Assembly: GCA_963693085.1 (NCBI GenBank)
Contig: OY856410.1
Location: forward strand, 888,783,835-888,847,834
Reading direction: 5' to 3'
Origin: Alisma plantago-aquatica
Taxonomy: Eukaryota > Streptophyta > Magnoliopsida > Alismatales > Alismataceae
DNA: 64,000 bases
Below the pieces are notes generated by a model. It saw only the letters and a program-made list of their open reading frames with translations. It searched no databases and was not told where the DNA came from. Both the position numbers and the translations under genes were made by a program. Of the stretch, positions 37,361-48,555 are shown one piece after another. Within the stretch, counting starts at the first letter, position 1. Every line of letters starts with the position of its first letter.

Positions 37361-38258
37361 CTGAGAGTAAGGAGAGGAGAAAGCAGAGAAGAAAGCCACA
37401 TTCTAGGAGATTTGGGCACCTTCGGTGGACGGATTTGTAGCCTGAAGTTAGCGAATTGGCACGTTCTCTTAAGGGAGTCATCTAGACTGTCTTCTTAAAA
37501 GGGTTGTTTTAATTCTTTAATGTTCCCCACATTTTTCTTCTTCTCCCTTATGTATTTGACAGTGAAAATCATGTGGGGCTATTAACCTTATTCCTTAGGA
37601 CCTGGTAGTATCCCAGTTATGCATTGTAATTGACTATTATGTATTGATATATCTTTTTCTCTTAATTTCTGGACATAAATCTATGAGAACATCATGAATT
37701 ATATGTGTTTTATCACCATAGGTAGTTTAATATATCGTTAATTGCTTTGAGAGAGGGATTAAGGGTTCAAAACTCATAGATTTACATATTTTATATCACA
37801 CCTTGAGAAAGGGCCTACAAATATGAAGAGAATAACCCAAATATTTCGGTAAAGTGCCTAACTAATAACACAATTTCTATGAGAGTGGGATTGATATCAG
37901 GATAGGTAGTGAATTACACCATGAGAGCGGGAAATTCTTGTTATAGGTCTCTTTATCCATGGTTAGAAAACATAATCATTAATGATATGATGTTAATTGC
38001 AATGTTAATTGAGGTGAAACCATAATCCTAAGGAATTCACTCCACTTGAGATCAAAACCAGTAATCTTAGATTTATTTTCTCCATCTTAAATAATTAAAC
38101 CTTCACTTAAAGTTTCCACTAGCTTAGATGATCACATCACAGTTAGTAGTAGTCTCTGGAGAGCATTTCCCTGAGTTCGATATTTGGGCCTTTAGAGGCC
38201 TATATTACATTGATATGTATACTTGTGTTTATTGTGTGGTTTGTGTGTATCACGTTTT

Positions 38259-38276
38259 TGGCGTTGTTGTCAGGGA
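38259..38276 (+). other. Primer binding site of D2 (tRNA-Asp type)
   Basis: TGGCGTTGTTGTCAGGGA, three differences from the TGGCGCCGTTGCCGGGGA site used by Athila elements. It lies six bases after the LTR end. Confidence 0.8.
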
Positions 38277-38431
38277 AATGACAACTCCAGCACTATGAGT
38301 GTTTTCATCGGCCACTCTAGGCCACACCCGTTGTTTTCTTTTTATTCTTTCTAAGTTGAATATAAAATATCATTTATTTAATCATTTGTATTTGCTTTCA
38401 CGTTGTTTTCAACAATTTCAAGTACTAGTGC

Positions 38432-39840
38432 ATGGTGTAGACAAGAAGCATAGATTATAAAGAGTCAACTCCAAAGAGCTCCAGTAGAGGCATAGAATAT
38501 CTTCAATGCAAAGCATGAGAGTACAGTGACTCAATGGGAGGACTAATTCAAACCCCAACACCTCCACCAGAGGAACCAAAACCAGCTCAGGTGGCAGATG
38601 CAGTAGGAGAATAGACTATTTGGGAGAAAATTAAGGCATCCTCCTCAATAGCTCATCTAGGGCCAATCAAAAGACAAGCCATAAATGTGGGCATCTACAA
38701 TATGGATCGTGGGTTAGTGGCATTGGTCAAGTCACAGACTTTCCATGGCCACAACACTGAGGATCTGATGACGCACATCAACAATTTTGTAGAAAGTTAT
38801 GATATGGTAAAGATTGATAGAGTGTCAGCAACTATGATTTATCTAAAGCTTTTCCCCTCATCAGTGGTAGACAATGCTAAGTCTTGGTTCTTCAACCTAC
38901 CACCTGAATCCATTGAGACTTGGGAAGAGATGATAGATGCTTTCTTTGAGTTTTACTTTCCGCTCCAGAAGACAAATGAGTTGGTCAGATTAATTACAAC
39001 TTCAATAAGTAGGTAGAAGAGTCATATTCTAAAGCATGGGAGAGATTTCTAAACATGTTGAGGAATGTCCATCATGGGATTGATCTTTATGGCCAAGCAA
39101 AGATCTTCTATTAGGGTTGCATCAGGGAAGAGGACCACACCTGATAGTGTAGAAAAAGGCTTCTTCCTAAACAACAAGCCATCTAGGTGTCATGAGATTT
39201 TGAAGAATATGGCTAAGAATCAGTCATGGAGAGAAGAAAGAATGTGTCCACCAACTATTAAAAGTGTTGAAGATTCTAAAGTCATCACTGCATTGAAGAA
39301 AATCTTGACCTCATAGACAAGAAACTATGTCAGAAGGATGGAAATTCATCTAGAGGTGAAGAGGAGGATTGGATGTACCTAAGTCAGCAATATCAGTAGG
39401 ACAGTGGGTCCAGTAAGATAGACAGAATTGAAGACATGCTAGGCAAGCTAATGAGTTAGAATGAGACCTTATTGGACCATACAAAATGGGTGCAGCAAAA
39501 TCATGAGGTGTAGATATAGAACACCTGAAATCAAATCTCTCAGCTAGCAACAGAGGTGGCTTCCTTTAAGAAGCCCATTTAGTAAGGATTTCCTAAAAAT
39601 GCAAAGCTAGGCATCAACATCACCAAGTGAAGTTTATCTCTATTGTCAAGGAGGAAGATAATTCCACTGAGGAGTCATCAGAGCAGCACAATCCAAAGCC
39701 AGACTGGGTGTATGTGCTAAAATTCCCATTCCCCCGTAGTCTATATGGATTACTAGGAGGATGCAGAATGTCATACAAAGTACTTTGAAGTTTCACCTTT
39801 GATGTATCCACATCTCTGGCTTTAGAAAAGGTACATGTGC
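38432..39840 (+). pseudogene. D2 gag
   Basis: Athila-type Gag beginning at an ATG (38432) whose third codon is already TAG. A conserved N-terminal block (TIWEKIKASSS, near 38619) and a capsid region, open from 38687 to 39016 with FHGHNTEDLMTHINNFVESY, follow. A further open segment at 39065-39316 and fragmentary sequence come after. It matches the gag of E at the same places, which confirms that D belongs to the Athila group. Multiple stops and shifts rule out function. Confidence 0.85.
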
Positions 39841-40209
39841 AATAAGAATAGGTGAAGGTTCTACTCCACAGTGGAACAATTATAGTCAACAAGAAGCCAC
39901 AGTCCATTTCATCCATAGAAGATGTGCCAAATTATATCCCAGAATGTGGCATTGAAGCAATCTTAAGGTAATAGATCCCTAATGTGCCATATATTCCATC
40001 AGATAGGCATATAGAGAAGCCATATGTTCCATTCTCAGATAGTTAAAAAGTTGAGAAAGGTGGAAAATAAGTTCAAGAAATTCCTAGACATTTTTTGAAA
40101 GCTCCACATCAACATCTCACTTGTGGAGGCGATAGAGAAAATCCATGTATATGGAAGATTTTTGAAGGATATCATCAATAAGAAAAAACAAATAAAAGAT
40201 ACAGATGTC

Positions 40210-40686
40210 TTGCATGTTGATGAAGTGATGAGTGTAATGATCTAGGGAACATTGTTGATGACGAGAAAGGATCCTGGATATTTCTACATCCCTTGTTCTA
40301 TAGGCAACCAACATTTCCAACAAGCACAGTGTGACTCTGGGGCGAGCATAAATCTCATGCCCCTTACTACCTTCCAAAAATTGGGATTGAAGGAACCAAC
40401 AAAAACATCCATGACAATCGAGTTGGAGGATGGATCAATTATGAGGTCCTATGGGATATGTGAGAATGTGCTAAACAAAGTCAACAAGTTCATCCTTCCT
40501 GTGGATTTTTTGGTCATGGAAATGCACGAGATACGAGGATCAAAGATGTTATTAGGAAGGTCGTTCCAAGCTACGGTCGGCACGATCACTGCCATTGGTA
40601 GAGGTTACTTGACATTTGGAATATATGATGATAGAGTGGAGTTCAACTTCCATATGAATCTTCACAACCATCCTGTGACAACCTAG
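40210..40686 (+). pseudogene. D2 aspartic protease
   Basis: The longest open stretch in D (40252-40686, 144 codons) carries an Athila-type retropepsin: YIPCSIGN, the active-site CDSGASINLMP near 40330, a YGICENVL block and a LLGRSFQA block near 40550. The catalytic DSG is intact here, unlike D1. The enzyme would cut the Gag polyprotein. The frame ends at a TAG (40684-40686) that overlaps the CTAGG target duplication of F. After F the post-pol tail resumes at 42544, so no polymerase or integrase ever followed in this family member. Confidence 0.85.
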
Positions 40687-41574
40687 GTGACCGGCCTAAA
40701 CCGCACGTCCGAAAAGGGAGCGGATTTGAAGTAGTCAGACGTTTAAATTTATAACCCGAAACCTTCTAGGCCCCCACAACTTTATTATGGGGTCGAAGTA
40801 GATATACGGGGTCGAACACAGGGACAAGGGTGGTAGTGTTGGGAACGCGGAATCGACACATCACACTCTGGTATGGGTAAAGAGATGATAAAGTTCCCCC
40901 AAGGGAACAACAGGCTAAGATCGATAAAATAAAATAAAATAAAACTATCTCCAACTGGAGCTACGAGGAAAATTAAGGTTTTTAAAGGTTTATCAGTTTT
41001 TAGAGTTTTCGCACAATGGAAACAGAGAGGATAATACTATTGCTTTTAGTAAGGAATGAAGGAGAAAGCTTCGGTAAAACAAGTGGCAGTAGAAACATCC
41101 TACACCCCTTCTCTTAAAGCGGTTACCTCTAACCAAGCATCAACACCTCTCTCAAGGTTGTTGGTCTTAAGTCAGAGTGGAAAGGTTACTAAAGCAACTC
41201 CGATCATGGGCACTCTCGTACTCCCATATCGGACCAAACACTAGAGCCACAACACCTCTCTCGAGGCTGCTGCAATGGGAAAACACGATTCGGTAGCTAG
41301 TCGAAACGTGATTCAAGCGTACAAGCTAGAGTTCGGATGCTAAACAAAATAATCATCCAACAAAAGGGACCAAACACAAAGCAGCAGATAATTAAAACTC
41401 TTCTAATTCCATTAGCATAAAAAGGGTCTGGTTACATTGCATAAGTAAAGAAAGTAAATGACTGAATTAAGTACAGATAAATGTCGCCTTCTTGATTTAG
41501 AAGGGAGACAGGCAGTAGCAGATCCCCAAGATCCCTCCAGCCCGATACCAAGCGGGAGCCTTACCCGATACGCC

Positions 41575-41690
41575 TGTGTCGGGTGGCACACCCTCTCAGG
41601 CGACACGCTTATGGCGGGCGGACGTATCGTGTGGGGCGCTCATGCCCGATACGATCGTGTCGAGTGGCACACCCTCTCGGGCGACATGCC
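41575..41690. repeat. 80-bp spaced direct repeat within solo LTR F
   Basis: TGGCACACCCTCTC and flanking GTCG-rich words occur twice about 80 bp apart, next to CCGATACG and GTATCG words. These may be LTR enhancer repeats. Confidence 0.6.
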
Positions 41691-41975
41691 GTGACCGGTG
41701 ATGCGTATCAGACTTGGTATCGTATCGGGCCAGAGTTTTACTTAGAGTATCGAGTACTCATATCAGGTGTCCTTGTTGGCCGATATCGGTCTGCTGCGGT
41801 GCCCGGGGCCGATCCTAAGTGAACCATTCCCTCCCTCTCGGGTTGGGGAAGTGCTCACCTAGTATCGCCCGGTACACCTCTGAGGCACAACACGCTAGCT
41901 CCAGATGCTTTCCCAAGTTGGCTTTCGAGAGATTCTGACCTTTTTCCGACCCGTCCCATCGGAGTCCTGTAGCTG

Positions 41976-41985
41976 CTATTTATAG
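41976..41985 (-). promoter_or_regulatory. Candidate TATA box of solo LTR F
   Basis: CTATAAATAG on the minus strand, surrounded by GC-rich sequence. It is the main evidence for the orientation of F. Confidence 0.5.
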
Positions 41986-42543
41986 GCAGCGGATGGGAGA
42001 AGTTGTGGTCCTCCGGGCGTCACGTGTCTTCCATCAGCACCATCATCATGGATTCAAGGATGTCCGATATGTGTGTCGCCCAATACAAGGATGTCGGGTT
42101 GTGAGTGTTTCGGTCATCGTGACGAGTGGCGCCTGTCGGTGGGTGGCCTGTATCGCGCGACACGCTTCAGCAGTCGTGGCGAGTCCGGCTCCCTGTCGGG
42201 TAAATGGTGTATCGCTCGTCCGCTCCTTCTTGCGTGTCACCCTTGTGTCGCGTGGTAGGCGTATCGTGCTGCCCTGTGTCGAGCAGTGAGCGTATCGGCC
42301 GGCTGGTTGGTAAGAAGTCCGATGCAGGTGGAACACGTTCGTGGGACGGGATGGGCCTTTTTGCTGATAAATGAGTCGAAAAGTGAGGAAAACTCTGCAA
42401 AAGATGATAAAATTGAGTTAAGAGTGTAGCGTGGCCTGTTTATTCAAAAACATGACAAAAAGGAGAGGAAAACAGTTTAAAAGGGAAGATTTGATAACGA
42501 AATAAGGGCCAAAAATATCAAAAAATTTGGTGTTATCACTAGG

Positions 42544-44819
42544 CTGAACAAAACTCAACTTGTCGAGCCTATGATGTAAAACCAGGGCATTTTTTGGGAG
42601 GCAAACCAACCATCTTTTAACGTTTTAGGATCTTATTCTTTACATTCGAGTCTATAGTTTTCATAGCTTTAATTTGTATTTTAGTCATTTCAATGGAAAA
42701 AGAAGGTACCTTGATCATTTTTCTTTTCTATGCGGATATAGAACAAGTCGGTAGTACTGGCCACAAAGTCGGTAGTACTAACGAAATCACAGGGACAGTG
42801 AGGGTCAAGTTCTTAAGACTTAGTACTACTGACAATATACTCGGTAGCACTAAATTTTTTGTAGAGAGGGGCTGAGTTAATTGATAAGGAGTCAGTGCTA
42901 CTGACATCCAACTTGGTAGACGTTGAGTGATGATCCAGGTTCGAGATTCCAAGATAATGCACGGAAGCATCGAGAAATTATATAGACTTGCTAAAATTGA
43001 CTTTTCTCTTCAAAAAATGACAGAGTTGTAGAAAAATGTTGTCGATACCACCGACACACATGTCGATGGTACCAACCCACAGAGCTTAAAGAAGGATATA
43101 TGATGACATATCTCGGTACCACAGACACTCAAGTTGGTGGCACCAACACCGAGGGAGAGACATTAATTGAATTTGATCCACAAAAGCTACAAGGAACATA
43201 CCATGCCACAACCTCCACCAACACCCTTTTGATCGGTACCATTGTTCCACCTCTTAAGTTGGATTTTGACAATGAGTACATTGTCAATTTCAAGATTAGG
43301 GGTGTTGGAACAACTCTATGCTTTAGTTTTTATTTTTCTTTTAGTATTTATTTGGTTTTTATCTTTTTTTCCAGGTTGTAGGATTCACAGTCTATCTAGT
43401 GTAATAGTGGAGCTTAATTCATGATTCCTATCATTGTCATGTGCTTTCATGTTTTTGTGATGGAAATTAAAAAAATTTGTGTTCTTTTAATTGGGCTTAG
43501 TTGCAATCTCTTGAGTAACACCACCTAGAGGAATTATATGGGCTAGTCATCTTAAGAACACTTGATATGAATGGAAATCTTAATTATTCATGTAATATGA
43601 ATGAAGATGGGGTTTGTGCCTGAATTGATCAAACAATTAACGGGATCTTAAATTGAAATTTAAGAAAGAAATTCTAAGGTTAACTTGTACACAGATCATT
43701 AGAGAGGTACATATCATAGTTCATGAAAGGCATTGTCTCTTAATTATGTGATTCCATCCATTTTCCACTCATTTTGAACCACCACCTTAAGACGATCAAG
43801 TAGCTCAAATTATTTCCTTTTGGTTGCATTGTATGGCATAATAGGTGACATTATAGTTAGTTTCTCTTTAGATGCATAGTTACAAAATGAAAAGAAAATA
43901 ATTATTATGCATAAACATTTTTTTGCATATCATCTAGTTGCATAAGAATTAAATGTAGATTGTATGCATTTGTCATCATTCATTTTCACAACATGTGGTT
44001 ATATAGTTTTCCTCTAAAATAAGAGTGCATGGATACACATCCATACCCTCAGAAAAAGAGAAGAAAAAAATAAATGAAATACGTTAAGTAAATCCCAAGC
44101 ATAACTTTACATCATGCTACAATAGTGGGCCAAAAAAGAGAAAAAAAATCTAGCAATGTTATGAAATAAAGAGAGAGAAAGGATTCCCTAAATTTGGGTT
44201 GCAATTTTACTTCATAAAGAAATGAAAACATTCACATGATGTATTCTCTTCTTTACTTCATTCTCATCCATTTGATGAGGTTTTCAATACATTCATCATT
44301 CCACCCATAATGTTAGGCATTAGGATTCATGCATTTCTCATTATCCTCATTATATAGGTTCATCATATTTTATTTTTTCATAAATAATTTGGATGCTACT
44401 TGTGATTCTTCATAAGCCACCTATTTTATTTCATTTATTTTTCTTATTGGCAGGCCACATATATGATTGATCTCCTTATTCATTCTTATAAGGAGAGTTG
44501 CTTCCAAGTAGTTGGTAATTAGGAAAGAGCAATGAAGATAGGGAATCACATGATGCACTAAGTGAATGCTCGATTGACTCTGACATTAACTGTTATATCT
44601 ATAGTGTTTCACTAGTCTAAGGGTGGACATCTTTTATGTATGTTTTTGGTCACTTTAGAGTAGTTGATTGTTCAGTGGTCAGTAAAAGCTGGTATGGGAC
44701 CACTAGATGAGGATAGTTGAGAAAAAAATTTCATATTGTATGTCCTTTTATTGACTTGTCTCAAACAGATCTGAGGGTGTGTTTCTCGAGGATGAGCAAC
44801 ATTTAATCTTAGGGGAGTT
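42544..44819 (+). other. D2 3' untranslated region
   Basis: Begins with the post-pol tail interrupted by F, then a palindrome array (42747-43150), and the TTAGGGGTGTTGGAACA block near 43297 that also follows the third ORF in E. About 1.3 kb of AT-rich sequence, the TTTCTCGAGGATGAGCAA hairpin and the polypurine tract TTAGGGGAGTTT complete it. There is no third ORF between the array and the GTTGGAACA block, where E has one. Confidence 0.75.
42747..43150. repeat. Palindrome array in D2 3' region
   Basis: About nine copies of the 15-mer, including GTCGGTAGTACTGGC (42747), GTCGGTAGTACTAAC and GTCGATACCACCGAC (near 43045) paired with GTCGATGGTACCAAC. This last pair is intermediate between the D and E forms. 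Confidence 0.8.
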
Positions 44820-46269
44820 TGATGTATCGGATAATTGTCATTTTCACATGCTATTTATTATGGACTTTGTGCACTTATTGTTCACGTACATATTAATTTG
44901 TATATTATTATTATCATTAGCCTATGACACTTAATTGCATCAAATAAAAGTATTTTTAATGTTCCTATTAGATTCATTATTATTTGGGAGCTTATGTTCA
45001 TTTTTTATTTGGAATTTCAAGTGAATCTACAAGAAACTACACATCTCGGTACTACCAACTTGACTTTTGGTGATATCGACAGTTGGTTAGCAAGGAACAA
45101 TGAAATTGAGGAAATTGGTAGTACTGACTAAAGAAGTCAATATTACCGACAACCTCATAGTAAGGATTTAGAAAATTTTGAAGAAATCTTAATGTACCGA
45201 CAATTGTATAGATGACCACAACTATAGAAGGCGTCGGTAGTACCGATACAACGAGATTTGGTAGATTTGAAAAGTATGTTTCATCTGACAGTTGGCAATT
45301 AATGATGCCCTAAGTCACTACTATGACTTAGGAGGATTTTAGCCAAACTTAGGTATCTCATTCTACTTCATTGTACAAAAACTAAGAGCAAGAAGATGAG
45401 AAAGCAAAGAAGAAAGCCATGTTCTAAGAGATTCTGGCACCTCTAGTTTATAGATTTGCAGCTCAATGTTAGAGAGTCAACACATTCACGTGAGGGAGTC
45501 ATCTGGATAGTCTTCTTCATGGGTTCTTTTAGTTCTTTAATGTTCCCCACATTTTTCTTCTTCTCTCTTATGTATTTGACAATAAAAATCATGTGGGGCT
45601 AATGTCCTTATTTCTTAGGACCCAGGAATAGCTTGGTTATACATTGTAATTGACAGTTATGCATTAGTATATCTTTTTCTCTTAATTTTTGGACATAAAT
45701 CTATTAGAACATCATGAATTATATGTGTTTGATCACCATAAGTAGTTTAATAGACCATTACTTGTTTTGATAGAGGGATTAAGGATTGAAAAACTCATAG
45801 ATTTACATATTTTATATGGCACCTTGTGAAAAGGGATTATGAATATGAAGAGAATAACCCAAAGATTTCAGTAAAGCACCTAATTAATAACACAATTTCT
45901 ATGAGAGTAGGATTAATATTAGGATAGGTAGTGAATTACACCAAGAGAGAGGGTAATTCTTGCTATAGGTCTATTTATCCATGGTTAGGAGAGATAATTA
46001 TTTATGATATGATGTTAATTGCAATATCAATTGAGGTGAAACCATAATCCTAAGGAATTCACTCCACTTGAGATCAAAACCAGTAATCTTAGATTTATTT
46101 TCTGTATCTTAGACAATTAAACCTTCACTCAAAGTTCGGCTTAGTTGATCACGTCACAGTTAGAAGTAGTCTCTGGAAAGCATTTTCCTGAGTTTGACAT
46201 CCAGGCCTCTTGAGGCCTATATTACATTGATACTTATACTTGCATTTAACGTGTCGTTTGGGCATATCA
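44820..46269 (+). repeat. Right LTR of D2
   Basis: Starts TGATGTATCGG, ends GGGCATATCA, and matches 36764-38252 with many substitutions and small deletions. It carries the palindrome array at 45044-45250. Confidence 0.88.
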
Positions 46270-47075
46270 GTGGTGTATCCCTATTGTGCATATTACCAAC
46301 AGAGGGTGCATAGGCAGTTTGTGTCCCTGGGTAATATTTTTGTGATTCCATTACTCCCCCAAAGATTATGGTGATGATACCATAATATGTGGTTATGTTG
46401 GTTATGTCATATACCTTGAATTTTAATGTATTTAATATAATCACGATAATCCACATGCATGATCCTTATTGTTTACTTTTTGTTATCTAATTGAGAATTA
46501 GAGTCAAGAATTATTATTTGTAAACTTAATTCTTTTTTCATATAATATTTCTATCTTACAATATGAAGATTTCTTTTGATATCCACTCGGATGGTACTTT
46601 TGTCTTGATGGGAAGCCTTGTTATATTATATGTTGTCCCTTTTCCATAATGTTCTCCAATCAATTATTATATGCACATATCGGCTTTTATCCTGAACATC
46701 CACTTTGTCTTCTATTGTGGGGTATGCTTCCAACCCATAGGTGCAGAGCAAGGATGTGAAAATAAAGTTGACCAGGACTTATCCAAGTGTAGATATAGAT
46801 TGAAGTGGTTGGTTTACCCTATGTTGGTCCTATGTTATAGATTAGTTTCCTTTAGTACACCCTATGAGGTGAAGAACAAATGTTCGACATATCTATTGTA
46901 ATAGTTAGATATTTATATCTTCTACCACTACACTTTTGATATTTGATACATTGCATACTTGAATTATATTATATCATCCTTTGTGAAAAATTATTATCAA
47001 ATTTGGCATTGGATGGTTTTCTATTACTCCTTGAATTAAGTTGAGTGGCTCCCCTCTTGGGTCCCACTCCTTCAA
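46270..47075 (+). repeat. Element C left LTR, second part
   Basis: Collinear with 63470-64000 of the right LTR from TATCCCTATTG on. Contains the GTGGGGTATGCTTCCAACCC block shared with element B. Ends CCCACTCCTTCA just before the PBS. Compared with the right LTR, about 140 bp equivalent to 63330-63470 is missing between 34389 and 46270. Confidence 0.85.
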
Positions 47076-47664
47076 GTATGGTATTAGAGGCAATGCAATC
47101 GGTTATATGACTATTTCAATCTTATCTCCCTTAGAGTTTACCTCTCCCATAAGTTCCTTATAGGAGCTCTACCTTATATATAAACTCTCTAGGTAAGATT
47201 CTTTACCCTAGAATCTACTTATGTTGACCATGACTAAGGTGGGAGAAGTATATAGAATTTAACGAGAATCATGTTTTGGGTAACCCACTTTATATTCGAT
47301 ACCTTATGCCTTTTCCCCAAGGTATTAAGTTTTATACCCATGTTTATATTTTGAATCTATGAGGTCTTACTTAAGAGTAGAATTATGTGATGAGGATGAT
47401 GAGGTATATAGTAAGTTGATATACCCATAGTAAAACCACACAGTTGGGTAAACTACCATTGGAACCTAGATTTTGATGAATGGGGATATTGAAGAGTAAG
47501 TGTGAGATGATAGATTTTATACATGGTTCAGTTGACTGACCCTCTTACCTCTATGTTTGTTTTACTCATTAGGTCAATCCTTTTTCAAGGGTGGAGAGAT
47601 AACACCTGGTAGAACATGGGTATGTTGATTTCTGAGATGAAATCCTCTTTAAGGGGTGAATTTC
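47076..47664 (+). pseudogene. Interior of element C: PBS and vestigial gag
   Basis: Starts with a decayed initiator-Met PBS, TGGTATTAGAGGC (47079-47091). The next 550 bp hold no usable frame, but 47320-47350 resembles the gag stretch of element B at 5258-5290, so a gag vestige is likely. It ends with the polypurine tract TTTAAGGGGTGAATTT (47648-47663) next to the right LTR. With so little interior, the element must have relied on proteins from others. Confidence 0.6.
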
Positions 47665-48555
47665 TATAACATAATGAGATTTGGATATCTTGACTTTAGA
47701 AACCCTATTCCATGATGAGGAGGTTAGTATGCTTGGATAATTAGAATTGACCAAATAATGTTAGAGTTATACCATAATGTGCTTTTCCATGCACTAATGA
47801 ATAGTTATGTACATAATATGAGTAACTTATATACTAACCCTAACTGTACATCCTTGGTGACATTCATGATACATTAGTGACACTAGGTGCCATAATCATG
47901 TATCATATGATAATATACCTAATTTTATCTTAATCACCTAATTGTGGCTTGATATGAAAATCAGTTCTCAACATGTAATATGTTCCACCTTGTTCACTAA
48001 TTCACCTATGATGACACAAATATGGTTAATAAGTAATTGGATTTGCATAAATATGCATAAATGGCTAATGTGGGTTTAAATGTGCATAATCAATAAGAAG
48101 AAGTGAATATATATATATGAATAAGTGATTCATTTGGACAATAATGTGACACTAATTGGATGATTAGTGTTAATATGCCATTATTTAAATTAATATTGAA
48201 ATTAATGGACGTAATGAGAAATTCAATAAAAGAACATATTCCATGCAAGATAATCCAATACAACCCCTTATTTTGATCAAATGAGTATAATGACGTCTAA
48301 ATCGGGAATATTGAGGATAATGGCAATTTATAATACTAATTATGAAGATAATTGACTTAAAATATAACCTCAAAACCTAAAACTAATCCCAAAATCATAT
48401 TATTTATGTCCTAATTATTTTTGGGTGCAAAGTTTTAACCTAATTGGATGATCCTAGATATCTCAATTTAAGTGGTGAAGAAAATACCTAAATATTTAAT
48501 CCCAATGTACATAGGACTATGGTTTTGTTTGATTTAATCGAGATTCTAGGTCACA
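47665..48555 (+). repeat. Element C right LTR, first part
   Basis: Begins TATAACATAATGAG, the counterpart of TGTAACATACC at 31639, and runs to the TCACA (48551-48555) duplicated by insertion of element E. It continues at 61562. Confidence 0.85.

Larger units (their letters stand above)
36764..38252 (+). repeat. Left LTR of D2
   Basis: Starts TGATGCACCCGATAATTATC and ends GTGTGTATCA; it matches 44820-46269. It holds a palindrome array (36983-37230) and a TATA-like TATATAAAG at 37352-37360, upstream of the conserved GGGAGTCATCT and TTCCCCACATTTTTC stretches. Confidence 0.9.
40688..42538 (-). mobile_element. Element F: solo LTR
   Basis: 1,851 bp bounded by TG...CA ends with a perfect 5-bp duplication CTAGG (40683-40687 and 42539-42543). 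D1 shows the empty site. There is no PBS, gag or pol. The minus-strand reading starts TGATAACACC and has a TATA box CTATAAATAG at 41976-41985, so it is probably a minus-strand LTR left by recombination between the two LTRs of a Tat/Athila-like element. It is more GC-rich than its host and contains a repeated segment at 41575-41690. Confidence 0.85.
36764..46269 (+). mobile_element. Element D, unit D2 with both LTRs (gag-protease Athila-like)
   Basis: Left LTR 36764-38252, tRNA-Asp-type PBS, gag, protease, long 3' region, right LTR 44820-46269. No RT, RNase H, integrase or third ORF is present: the protease reading passes directly into the post-pol tail, as in D1. Solo LTR F sits inside at 40688-42538. 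Element C sequence resumes at 46270 (TGTATCCCTATTG). A partner TSD on the left cannot be seen, because the left flank of the array is deleted. Confidence 0.88.
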
